Shown one piece after another: positions 41,071 through 50,993 of a DNA stretch of 64,000 nt. A program made the position numbers and the translations under genes. Source of the stretch: Skeletonema tropicum (taxonomy: Eukaryota; Bacillariophyta; Thalassiosirophyceae; Thalassiosirales; Thalassiosiraceae). The stretch spans positions 992,001 to 1,056,000 of the forward strand of contig CM074141.1 of assembly GCA_037178625.1 (NCBI GenBank), in the 5' to 3' direction. The stretch's first letter is position 1. Every line of letters starts with the position of its first letter. The notes beneath the pieces are model-generated. The model did not search any database, was not told where the DNA came from, and saw only the letters and a program-made list of their open reading frames with translations.

Positions 41071-44000
41071 AGGGTAAAGCTTTGCTTTGCCTCTCAGGAG
41101 TGCACGCTTTAAGAGGAGAATCGAACGTGATGGTAGCAATTCAACTACTACTACGCAGAATACACCTCATTTCCTAATCAGTCTCGCTTGCCCAGAAGTC
41201 CCTATATACATTTCAAAGCACATCAACGACATCTAGATAAACCACTGCTTTACATTTGCGCTAAGGCGTTGGCTTTGCAACCCTCAATGAATAGAGTTTC
41301 GCTTTCGCTTTCGGTTCTTTATCGAACACTTCTAAAGCTACGCGCGTCTCCATGATGTGTGCTGGAGTCTTTCAGGCCCATCTATTGGAACAAACACGCG
41401 ACGAAATGTATTATTGCCTTTCATGAGCAAAGGAAACTGAAGTTAGATACTCGAAAGACTCTTCGACGGACATCGCCGTTTTCTCATAGATAGAAGGATC
41501 CCCTTTCAAATTGGACTCTAGCGCGGATTGGCACTCGAACACATCTTGTGTGGGATCATGATCATGAGCAGCATGAGCAGCATGAATTGCAAATCTTATG
41601 GTATATCCTTCAAGGGAATATGGTCTTCCGATCCTCCATTTGTACAAAAGTACTACGAAGTTTCAAGCCTTCTGCTCGAGAAGGGATCTATCATGGGGCA
41701 GTCCATTTTGCCTTCCCCTCCGCTTACTCAGTGACTCCAATATTTCATGAGCTGACACAGTCCGTCCGTAAAAAGTTTCTTCAGAGGTAGCTGCGGTGAA
41801 CGAGAAAGATTATATGGCTACGGACGATGGCGGCGGAGATCAGTGGTATACACCCGATGTGTGTGCTCCGTGTAGTCCTCAAACTAAGCAGAAACAGAAA
41901 GGCTCTACGACATCAAATCAGTCGAATCAATTTAAGTTAGGCAAGAGTGTGCTTTACGTCTCGAGTTCGTCAAGGACAAGAGGAAGAAGAATAAGTCGAA
42001 TGTGTTCACGATTTCAGCAGTTTACGAGGGAGTCAATGCACAGATGGGAAAAGTCATATTGTTCGTTTGGCGGATGGTACGAGGATGACAGTTCAAGACA
42101 GTTATCTTCAGAAGCACCTCCAACCATCATTTGACAACATCCCGCAGACTCTCGACCAGTAGACGTAGATTTGTTTACGCTTGTCATTGTGGTTGATGCT
42201 TAGCGTAGCACCTATGAGCCTTTGCTACGAGTTTACGAAGATAGGATTCTGAGAATGGTGATTCCCGCAAATTGTTCAAAATTCCGAAAATTAGAAAAAT
42301 TGCGGGAGACTTGCACAGAAACTGATCGAAGGAGAATTCTGTGCCGAACGCCAAAAGCTCACTTCTCAATGCGAGCAGTGAGCTCTTCGATGATGCCATT
42401 GTGCTTTGCTAATAAAATCAACGCAATTGACAACGGCAACATTTGTTTTTTCCCACCCTACCCTCCCTAGGGAGTGTCTGTTGACAAACATCAGTAGACA
42501 CTTTCAGGGAGTCTTAGTTTTATCTAACTAGACTCGTAGTGTAAGTAGTAATAGGACAACTGCCAATTTGTGTGCAAATTGACTGAGTCCCATAAGTACC
42601 TACTCTACTCTACATGTTTGTTTGTCTCGTGATCTTCTCTTCTCTCTCACATAGCCAGTGCGTACACACATTCGAGGCGCTAGGCGTTTTTCCGCAGGGA
42701 CGAGGAAAACTCTCGATTATCAGAATGAAGTGGATGTGGGTGTGGGAATTTCGCAGGAGGAAGCGCAGCGTCTGGCTAGACCGAATGTTTTGTCGCCAGT
42801 GCAGCAGGAGTTACTTTCTTGGCATCACCGTCTTTATCACCTTAAGTTCAAGAGAATATTCACGCTTGCTCGTTTGGGAATCCTCCCTAACAATCGTTTG
42901 GAGTGTGAAAATACAGCACCTCTCTGTCTAGAATGTCAATTTGGTCAAGCCAAGCGTCGAGCTTGGAGAGCGAAAGGAAAGAAATCTGGTTCAATTCAGA
43001 AGACGTCCGAGACCAAACCAGGGGATGGCGTATCAGTGGATCAAGTTGTTGTTTCCTCAGATGAGCGGTTTCCTTACGCATGAGAGACTCTGGGGAGCAA
43101 CTACATACATTTGTCAGCCACGTGAGTGATTATGTTTACGTCCATCTTATGAAGAATTTTACTATTGAGGAAACTTTATCAGCGAAGAAAGCCTTTGCCT
43201 TTGAGAAGATCTTTACTGGGGCAGAATGTGAAGTCCGGTCTTATAGAGCTGACAATGGACGCTTTGCTGATTCGAAGTGGCAGGAATCTTGTGATAAGAT
43301 CGGTCAAGGGCTGATGTTTTGTGGCGTAGGTAACCACAGACAGAACGGAAAGATTGCAGCCAAGAATCTACAGCTGACGCTTGCTGCTAGGACACTCCTC
43401 TTGCACAGGATAACACTATGGCCTGAGATGATATCCACCTACTTCTGGCCATCATTTGCGATGAAGGCAGCGGCGGGGGCGCACAATAAACTTGCAGTAG
43501 ATGCCGACGGAAATACTTCAGAATCACGTCTTTACGGTGTCACGCAACCCGGAACTCTACCAGTTCAATCCTTCCATACGCTATACTGCCCAGTCTTCGT
43601 TTTACACCATCGACTTCATTCCGCAGGAGGCTCCATCCCCAAATGGGACCCTTGTGCTCGGTGCGGTGTATAGATATCTTGGGCATTCTCCCATGCATGC
43701 TGTTAGTGTCGCTCTGGTATTCAATCCTTTCACGGGGAGATTCTCGCCAGCGTATCACGTAGTTTTCGGTGACACCTTCAACACTGTTCCATACATGAGA
43801 GCCGCATCAGAGTCACAAGAGAAGACAACAAAGGAAGGAACGAAGGTATTTGCTGTGTCACTCTTTACTGCGTTTGGAACGGTAGGATCAATTACTCTAC
43901 CTGACTACAGCCGCAATACAAAAGAAGAGCTTTCCTGGGGTGATCGATGCATGAATAGGTTCTACGAAGTCAACGAGCTGTACGACGGTACCTGCAATCA

Positions 44001-44505
44001 ATTGCACTTTATGTCTTTCTCGACCGAGTCTGACCAAGTATTCGCAGGCAATGAAACAGCACGATGTAAAGGACTTTCTGGAAGCCATGAAGAAGGAAAT
44101 CGCAGATCACACCGAGAGAGAGCACTGGGTTATTGTTCCTCGTTCAACTATGCCGAAGGGAAAGAAAGCTATTATGTCGATTTGTTCTTTTAAGAGGAAG
44201 AGGCTCCCGACTGGGGAACTGCTCAAGCATAAAGCTAGGCCGTGCGCCCATGGAGGGATGCAGAAGTGGGGAGAGAACTAAAACTACTGGGAAACCTAAT
44301 CACCAGTGGTGAACATGCACACGGTTCGTCTTTTATCCTTCTCATCTGCAAGATTTACCAGCTTCACAGCAAATCAATCGATTTTGTATTAGCGTTCCCT
44401 CAGGCGGAATTAGAAGAGGACATCTGGATGGAAATCCCTTTGGGAGTAGAAGTCAAATCGAAAGATGGAGGTTCTTATCTATTGAAGTTGCGGAAGAATC
44501 TAGCA
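41071..44505 (+). pseudogene. Ty1/copia polyprotein fragments, unit 4
   Basis: The same pieces appear in the same order as in units 2-3: integrase zinc region at 42658-43083, integrase core from 43080 (SYRADNGRFAD, QNGKIAAKNLQL), and RT start at 44051-44281 (DFLEAMKKEIADH, KGKKAIMSICSFKRKRLP). This unit keeps more RT than the others: IDFVLAFPQAELEEDIWMEI and SKDGGSYLLKLRKNL up to 44505. Frame breaks separate the pieces. It joins the SDV-family stub at 44506. Confidence 0.75.
42155..42708. mobile_element. 554 bp insertion in the unit 4 copia fragment
   Basis: Unit 3 lacks this stretch. It is flanked by ACTCTCG on both sides (42148-42154 and 42709-42715), which could be a 7 bp target duplication. 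Internally a purine-rich CCCTAGGGAG precedes TGTCTGTTGACAAACATCAG, as at a retrotransposon PPT/LTR border. No complete ORF is present. Confidence 0.4.
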
Positions 44506-44706
44506 TAAGATACCACATCCATGTACCAGCCGGAAAGGAGGTACTAGATGGAAGAGGAGGATGAGGAAGAAGAAGAAGAAGAAGAGTAATCGGCATCGGC
44601 TAGTTGACGAGATCCTCACCGACACGGAGATTGATACTGTCCGCAGCCACTGCTCCGCCCAATCCGGACGTGAGCAAAATAGTTGGAAAGAGCTTCGTTG
44701 CATGCT
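44506..44706 (-). pseudogene. 5' fragment of minus-strand SDV-family partner, unit 5
   Basis: This fragment carries the AGTWMWYL-type end at 44506-44540, an acidic/Ser repeat and the RxL region, but the start codon is ACG where the other copies have ATG, and small indels break the frame. It is the most diverged minus-strand stub, matching the higher divergence of copy D. Confidence 0.65.
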
Positions 44707-45180
44707 AATATCGTTGGTGTGGTACCTTCTAATTTGTTGGTTGTATCTTCTGATAAGTATTATCGAACCCAATATTTATGATGGTCGATGGATGCCACTG
44801 CTTACCGCGCTAATCTATCTTGGATGTTCTTGAAAAAAGTGATCTGACGCGCATTGAGAACGTTTAAAAACGTTTGGAGCGTTTGAGAACTCAACGCACC
44901 ATAAACGGTCATGTGAGTAGAGTAGCAGCGTTATAATCACTTCGAAGGGCATGCCCAACGCATGACATCACCCTGAGAGGAGATGTGTCGGCGATTTTCA
45001 AAATAATTCACAACTGATTCCTACATATGTACAAGACAAAAACTTCCCGCTTGCATGTGATTATGTGGTGCTTGCGTTGGTATTCCTTCTCCCATCTTTG
45101 TCATTGTCAATTTCAACTCCTCTGGATTTCAAGTCCTTTGGAGAATACAAGCAGAGATCGAAGCACAACTTTGACTCACC
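44707..45180. promoter_or_regulatory. Bidirectional promoter region, unit 5
   Basis: A diverged copy of the unit promoter, still with AAAAAAGTGATCTGACGCGC and CGGTCATGTGAGTAGAGTAG. It ends AACTTTGACTCACC before the ATG at 45181. Confidence 0.55.
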
Positions 45181-46620
45181 ATGAAATACACAACAACAAT
45201 TTTCCTCTGTCTCGGCCTGAGCGCCGCTATGGTATCCGGAGAGACCAATCTCCGTGCCAATGCACATTCACGGCAACTTACCGACTATCAACAAGCAACT
45301 GGGGGTACTTGGGTGTTTTACCTTATGCTCAATTGTATAGCTGCGCCAGCGGATATTCTTGGACTGGCTTGTGGCAAGGCTGAATGCAACCCTGGTAGTG
45401 GCAGTAGTAGACGTGAGTTGTGGGAGTCTGATGGCTATAGCACAAGTAGCTCACATTCTCACAGTAGTAGTAGTAGTAGTAGCTGGAGTGGTGGTAGTTG
45501 GAGTAGTGGTAGCTGGAGTGGTGGTAGCAGCAGCAGTAGCAGTAGCAGTGGCAGTGGCTCCAGCAGTAGCGGTAGTTCTAGCAGCAGTGGCAGCAGCTCC
45601 AGTAGCTCAATCAGCAGTTCTTGCCCTGTTCGTTGTCATAAAGCTCCACACCTACACCCTCCTCATCCACATAAACCGAAGAAGAAGCACGGCCGTAAGC
45701 ATAGTGGACGTGGCAAGCACAGTGGAAGTGGCAAACACAGTGGAAGTGGCAAGTACAGTGGAGGTGGGAAGCATAGTGGAAGTGGCAAGTACAGCGGTGG
45801 CAAGTACAGCGGTGGCAAGCACAGCGGTGGCAAGTACAATGGCAAGCATAGTGGCAGTGGCAGTGGCAGTGGCAGTGGAAGTGGCGATAACTCCGGCTCA
45901 GTATGGTCAGATGATTGGTCTTCATCGTCTGACTATGGACATTCAGACGAGGAATATTCTGGCTGGGGAGATGACGAATGGGGAGATGACGAATGGGAAG
46001 ATGACGAAAATCGCGACAATAAAGAAGGCAATGAAGGAAATTGGGACAACGATGATGGAAACTCCTATCGACACTCTGATGATGCAGCTGGTGGAAATGG
46101 AAACCTCTACAATGATGATGCAGCCGGTGGAAATGGAAATGGAAACCTCTATAATGATGATGCAGCCGGTGGAAATGGAAATGGAAACCTCTATAATGAT
46201 GATGCAGCCGGTGGAAATGGCAATGGCAATTATGGTGGCGACGATGCATATGTGGCCAACGATGATGCTGAGCAGAATAATTACTTATCAAACAATAATG
46301 GTAACGGGAGTGGCAATGCATCTCAAATCGCTAGTGGAAAGAGTTTGCCCATTTGGCCTTTCCTTGTTGCAGCACTCATCGTTGGCGTGATTGCAGCTGC
46401 ATTGATGGCCAATAGGCGCAAACAAGCCAAAAGGGGAAATCATGCACTCAATGGATCCATCAAGAGAAGAATGGAGCTCTTCAATGGTGGCTTGCCTCGG
46501 AGAGAGAAGCCTGCTGCTGAAAGTTCACTTTATGAGAATGACTATGAAAATGAACCAACGTTTGTTGAGATGAGAGATCCTGATGATTATGATGATGATG
46601 ATGATGATGACAGTAGGTAG
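45181..46620 (+). CDS. SDV-like single-pass membrane protein, intact copy D
   Basis: An intact 479 aa ORF, intron-less and the longest family member. It has a signal peptide (MKYTTTIFLCLGLSAAMVSG), RxL (SRQL), GGTWVFYLMLNCIAAPADIL, a Ser-rich region, an enlarged basic repeat of KHSGSGK, KYSGGK and KHSGG units, the acidic block (DDEWGDDEWEDDEN), and four DDAAGGNGN-type repeats. A membrane span (IWPFLVAALIVGVIAAALMA) and a tail with SSLYENDYENEP and a poly-Asp end follow. It differs from copy A mostly by repeat number and scattered substitutions. Lys-rich and Ser-rich lumenal parts next to acidic Trp/Tyr repeats resemble silica-associated proteins; the role is inferred. Confidence 0.8.
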   Translation: MKYTTTIFLCLGLSAAMVSGETNLRANAHSRQLTDYQQATGGTWVFYLMLNCIAAPADILGLACGKAECNPGSGSSRRELWESDGYSTSSSHSHSSSSSSSWSGGSWSSGSWSGGSSSSSSSSGSGSSSSGSSSSSGSSSSSSISSSCPVRCHKAPHLHPPHPHKPKKKHGRKHSGRGKHSGSGKHSGSGKYSGGGKHSGSGKYSGGKYSGGKHSGGKYNGKHSGSGSGSGSGSGDNSGSVWSDDWSSSSDYGHSDEEYSGWGDDEWGDDEWEDDENRDNKEGNEGNWDNDDGNSYRHSDDAAGGNGNLYNDDAAGGNGNGNLYNDDAAGGNGNGNLYNDDAAGGNGNGNYGGDDAYVANDDAEQNNYLSNNNGNGSGNASQIASGKSLPIWPFLVAALIVGVIAAALMANRRKQAKRGNHALNGSIKRRMELFNGGLPRREKPAAESSLYENDYENEPTFVEMRDPDDYDDDDDDDSR

Positions 46621-47094
46621 TTGCTGTGTCCACGCAGCATGGTTTGATGTGCTTTCATAGAACGTCTACTGCATGACGAATTTAAGATTAGTTTTATGTG
46701 TTATTACTGTTTCAAGATTAGAATGTTAAGTATGACCAACTAGATATCTAGAAAGGTTTGAGTGATATAGATAGATTAGAGATATGTAGATGAGGTCAAT
46801 TGTAACGACAACTAGATTTGAGTGATTAAGATTGACATGTAGCAGAGTCGACTCAATTATCACTGCCATACTTGCGCCAGCTCTCTTTTCTGTTCCTGCT
46901 CTTTCCACCACCTTCAGTACAATACTACTTTCAATACGATTGGATCTCGGTAACATCATATACTAATCATATATTTATAAAAGAATTAAATCTAGTTTTC
47001 TCTCAACTTTTTACATTCACATCAAATCACAAACTAACTCCCTATCAAAATTCCTCTTGCATGACCACTGCACACTTCCTTTTCTCCATAACCT
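46621..47094. other. Intergenic region between convergent family genes
   Basis: About 470 bp holding the 3' flank of copy D (GACCAACTAGATATCTAGAA is shared with other units) and AT-rich sequence. No gene is seen. Confidence 0.6.
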
Positions 47095-48023
47095 CTATGA
47101 TTCATTTTCATAACCATTCTCATAAAGCGAGCTAGCAGCAGCTGGTGACTCTTTACGGAACATTCCACCTCCAAAGAGTGCCATTCTCTTCTGCACTGAC
47201 CCACTCAATGTGTGACCATTTGGTTCAGTTCGTTGTTGTCGCTTCTGTAATTGTGAAAGAGTGACGAGGAACATTGTGAGAATGATATCATGTTGTAAAA
47301 ATGATTCGACATACACATCTAACATAACCATAAACTCACCTTCTGAGCCATCAGTGCAGCTGCGACAACACCCACGACAAGTGCTGCCGCAAGGAAAGGC
47401 CAAACATTAAGACCCGTCGAACCACCGACTTGAGATGCGTTTCCACTACCACCATTGTTGTATTCATTGGCTAAGTACTGATCTTCGGTATCGTAATCTT
47501 CGCCATCCGCATCCCAGTCTGCAGCATTCGCAGCATCATAGTTATACCCGTCGCCTCCATCATTGTTATAGTTATACCCGTCGCCTCCATCACTGTTATA
47601 GTTACTGCTGCTAGAGCTACTACTGCTCGAGCTACTACTGCTACTGCTCGAGCTACTGCTACTAGAACTACTGCTACTGCCGCTACTGCCGCTACTGCCA
47701 CTACTGCCACTACTGCCACTACTGCCACTACTGCCGCTACTACTACTACTGCTGCACGAGCTGCTGCCGGCACTAGGTCCCAAGTGAGGGGCACCACAAC
47801 GAGCAGGACCAGACGAAGAGCAACAACCACCTACTCCAATAGCATCAAGAGGTCCATTAATAGCATTGAGCATAAGGTACCACATCCATGTACCACCCGA
47901 TGTTTGGCTGGAACTGAGATGCCGAGATGATGATGATGATATATTTGCACGGAGATTGGAATCTCCAGAGACCAGTGCGGCGGTCATACTGAGACCGAAG
48001 AAGATTGTTGATGTAAGCTTCAT
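47095..48023 (-). CDS. SDV-like membrane protein, intron-containing member 2
   Basis: Exon 1 runs 48023-47340 and exon 2 47244-47095, with a 95 bp intron (GTGAGT...TTACAG); the product is about 277 aa. It has a signal peptide MKLTSTIFFGLSMTAALVSG, an RxL motif (SSRHL), SGGTWMWYLMLNAINGPLD, Cys-rich CCSSSGPARCG, long Ser/Gly-Ser runs, GDGYNYNNDGG repeats, the span LNVWPFLAAALVVGVVAAALMA and a tail ending SSLYENGYENES. The tail is homologous to copies A-D, but here an intron interrupts the gene exactly at the span/tail border, as in the gene at 15387. It is compact and intact, so it is a good candidate for an older, functional family member. Confidence 0.8.
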
Positions 48024-48595
48024 AATGTTTTTGAATACTTGATTTGGATCCTGTACAATATCTGATGTGTTGCTTGCTTGTGAGCTACTACTGATATTAT
48101 AATGGAGCAATGCAAATTTGAAGACTTTCAGTACCCAGCACTCAACGCACTTTGAGTGTCACCATTGCTGTGAGTAGGGACTGGACGGTCACCTACTTGC
48201 TATTTTGTCCTTCTTTTTGAGGTATCTTTGCACGATGGAATTGCAGTCAAAGCTTTTCAACGCATCCATCGTGGGCAGTCGTGGGTCGTGGGATAACGCT
48301 ACGACTGTCTTAATGTCATAATGACAAAAGATCCGAACCTCAGACAAGATGGGTATCCTTTCGAATTAAAAGGATCGCGCGCGATCATCCTTTCCTGAAG
48401 CGACTACCGAGTAACAATAGGACATTCACAAGAAAACACGTCATCTTGAAGGATCTTGAAGGCAAATCTTTCTGGCAGCACTTTTTCGCTTGGTTGAAGT
48501 TCATCGCGATCTATCTGCTCTTGCTGCTCTTTGCAACTTTTGTTCTCCTACCGAAAGCTCACAATTTCACAACTTCCTACACAACTACTACAACA
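48024..48595. promoter_or_regulatory. Divergent promoter region, family member 2 / FCP
   Basis: About 570 bp between two divergent start codons. It contains AAAGGATCGCGCGCGATCATCC (about 48369-48390), with the palindrome GATCGCGCGCGATC at 48373-48386. No ORF of interest is present. Confidence 0.5.
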
Positions 48596-49186
48596 ATGAA
48601 GACTGCCATCCTCGCCACCCTCATCGCCGGCGCTGCCGCCTTTGCCCCCGCCCAATCTGGCGCTCGCACCACCAGCCTTAACGCTGTCCCTGAGGCCGAT
48701 GCCCAGTACACAGATGACATTGGTGTTGTCGCCCCTCTTGGAGTCTGGGACCCCAGTGGTGTCCTCGCCCGTGGACCCGAGGAGGTTGCCCGTCTTCGTG
48801 CTCTTGAAATCAAGCACGGCCGTATTGCCATGCTTGGTGTTGTAGGATACCTCACCACATACGCTGGTGTTCGTCTTCCTGGTCTTGAGGATGTCCCCTG
48901 CGGTTGGGCTGCTGTCACCTCTGGTGACCTTCCTTTCGAGGTTGCTGGACAATTCTTCGCCACAACAATCATGATGGAAATGTTCAACAGAGACAACGCC
49001 GGTACCGGAGAGTTCCCTGGAGACTTCCGCAATGGATACATTGACTTCGGATGGGACAAGCAATCCGATGAATGGAAGAAGAAGAAGCGCACCATTGAAT
49101 TGAACAATGGACGTGCCGCACAAATGGGTCTTCTTGGACTTATGTTCCACGATGCCCTCGGAAATGTTGCTGATATCCTTCCTTAA
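48596..49186 (+). CDS. Fucoxanthin-chlorophyll a/c-binding protein (LHC family)
   Basis: The protein is 196 aa from ATG at 48596. The N-terminus MKTAILATLIAGAAAFAPAQ carries the diatom plastid signal with the AFAP cleavage motif. LHC helix 1 is clear: EEVARLRALEIKHGRIAMLG, with the chlorophyll-ligating Glu and the Arg pair. Helix 2 lies around GQFFATTIMMEMFN and helix 3 is KKRTIELNNGRAAQMGLLG. The protein is a thylakoid light-harvesting antenna. Codon use is strongly biased to C/T-ending codons compared with neighbours, typical of a highly expressed gene. A polyadenylation-like AATAAATAC follows at about 49228. An upstream in-frame extension to 48446 is not needed. Confidence 0.95.
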   Translation: MKTAILATLIAGAAAFAPAQSGARTTSLNAVPEADAQYTDDIGVVAPLGVWDPSGVLARGPEEVARLRALEIKHGRIAMLGVVGYLTTYAGVRLPGLEDVPCGWAAVTSGDLPFEVAGQFFATTIMMEMFNRDNAGTGEFPGDFRNGYIDFGWDKQSDEWKKKKRTIELNNGRAAQMGLLGLMFHDALGNVADILP

Positions 49187-49689
49187 GAAGTTTTAGTTTT
49201 GTACGTATGTTTTGTACATATATAGTATAATAAATACTAACGCATACCCAATAGAGTTCCGAACAAAAATGCATGAAGAACAGAGTATTGTGTACTTTTA
49301 ATGTTTATGTAGAACGCAGAGTCGCTTTGGCCTGCACGAGATGCAATGCTACGGTGATAAGAAGCTTCATTCCCCCACCACTACCTCCGTTGGGCGTAAA
49401 GAAGTTTCTCTCGAGGCTCGAGATTGTGAGCACTCATTCCATTCAGAATCACAAGTGTGGGTAGAAGACGCTTTCGGAGACAGATTCAATCCTCTAAACA
49501 CACAAGCTTTCAAGGCAAGAGACAGATAGCTACAGTCGACGCCAGTACCGTAAAGGCAGTTAGTCTCTCTCGAGACTGTTCTTATTCAAGATCGCGAACG
49601 GGGACAGATGAGCTTTCCGAGCTTAAAATGTCAGTGAAACAAGAGTGAAGATACCCGCACCAGCATCGTTGCTTACTAATTGTTGCTTA
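49187..49689. other. Intergenic region, no gene seen
   Basis: About 500 bp with only short, unrelated ORFs. Confidence 0.6.
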
Positions 49690-50547
49690 CTAATTATTCT
49701 TCACTACTTTACTACGATCCACCTTGATAAACAAACTCGTTGCTTCAGCATACAAAACAGATCCATCCTTGCTTTCCAAATTTGCCGAGAAGAAAATCTT
49801 ACGCCCTTCTATCCTATCAAGATACACTCTCACAACTGCTTCTGATCCTTCTCTGAAAGGAGCACGAAAATCAATCTTCAAATTGGCAGTAACAGCTATA
49901 TTTTTGTTGTCGCCCGATAAGCAAATGTGATATGCGAAACCCAAGGCTGTATCAAACAGCAAAGAAATGATACCTCCGTGCACAACTCCACCATGGCCAT
50001 TCAATCGTGTCCCCAACTTTATGTCAACTACCGCAATTTCATTGCTTTCTGGTTGTTCTTTAGATTGCGAAGTAGTATTGACTCGCTTGTACACATTGAA
50101 TCTTTCAATGAGGTTTGCACCAAGCAATGGACCAAATATAGCGTGCGAGTCTAGTGTTGATGCTTCAAACATATCATCTGGATTCATTTTCATGTAGTAG
50201 TAATCCATTCCATGCATTGGAAGTTCTTCTTTGACGTTGTTGCTGTCATGATCTGAAGAAGATGATGTCGTGTGGTTGAGAGCCGCCTCGCACTTTGCAG
50301 TTGATGCAAGCATTCTAGTCTTGTAATCGTCATCACGATTGATGATACCTCTTAAATTATCAATTTCTCCAGCGGCAAATTTGGATCGCTGTGCAGGCCA
50401 CTGTTGTTGCCACGCTATTGACTTGGTATTTTGTTTGTGAACAAATCCATCTACCTCAGAGCTCGAAAATGCTGTCAAGAATGCAACCGAGGATACTGCT
50501 GCGAAAGCTGACCTCCTGTGAGAGTTTAGTATAGTGCACCGCCTCAT
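49690..50547 (-). CDS. Hotdog-fold thioesterase-like protein
   Basis: A 285 aa protein from ATG at 50547. The first 40 residues include a hydrophobic stretch (FAAVSSVAFLTAFSSSEV), suggesting targeting to an organelle. The C-terminal half has the hotdog signature: LNGHGGVVHGGIISLLFDTA with the HGG motif and the following helix, then AVTANLKIDFRAPFREGSE and FSANLESKDGSVLYAEATSL. This matches the PaaI/THEM4-like acyl-CoA thioesterase superfamily, whose members hydrolyse acyl-CoA or acyl-ACP thioesters. Substrate cannot be told. The N-terminal 130 residues are not recognised. Confidence 0.8.
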   Translation of the reverse strand: MRRCTILNSHRRSAFAAVSSVAFLTAFSSSEVDGFVHKQNTKSIAWQQQWPAQRSKFAAGEIDNLRGIINRDDDYKTRMLASTAKCEAALNHTTSSSSDHDSNNVKEELPMHGMDYYYMKMNPDDMFEASTLDSHAIFGPLLGANLIERFNVYKRVNTTSQSKEQPESNEIAVVDIKLGTRLNGHGGVVHGGIISLLFDTALGFAYHICLSGDNKNIAVTANLKIDFRAPFREGSEAVVRVYLDRIEGRKIFFSANLESKDGSVLYAEATSLFIKVDRSKVVKNN

Positions 50548-50993
50548 TATATCATGTATTTCCTCTGCAGAAGCCGGGCGTGATGCAATATGATCACAAC
50601 ACTATGAATAGATGTTCCGTGCAGCACTCTCATCTGATTTATTTTCAGAATTTTTGAATCGAGTCGATTTTGAGGCCGAAGCCAAAATCAAAAATCATCT
50701 CATAAGTAGAAGTAGCTATGTAGACGCTAGACTGGTTTAAGTTGCAGGCACCACGATGGTCAACCTTGTACTCGCGATGATATCTAAAAGACGATCTCGC
50801 GTTTCGATAGTGATTAGCTGTTAATACATATTTGTGTACAGATTCACTTGCCAAAAGACATACACATACACAAGATGTGCCTTCTTGGCTAACAATCATA
50901 TCTATGCTTCTCTGAGTTGTATATATTGTAATGTAGTTGCGTAACTGCACGAACGATTGCACACTCGATCGATAAAACCCAACACCAACTTAT
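50548..50993. other. Intergenic region, no gene seen
   Basis: About 450 bp with no conserved ORF or repeat visible. Confidence 0.6.

Noticed and set aside
45611..46321. 236-codon minus-strand His/Cys-rich ORF (and similar ones at 15586, 20716, 34673 and 39696)
   Set aside because: These are antisense readings of the Ser/Gly/Asp-rich repeats of the SDV-like genes; repeat codons stay open in several frames.
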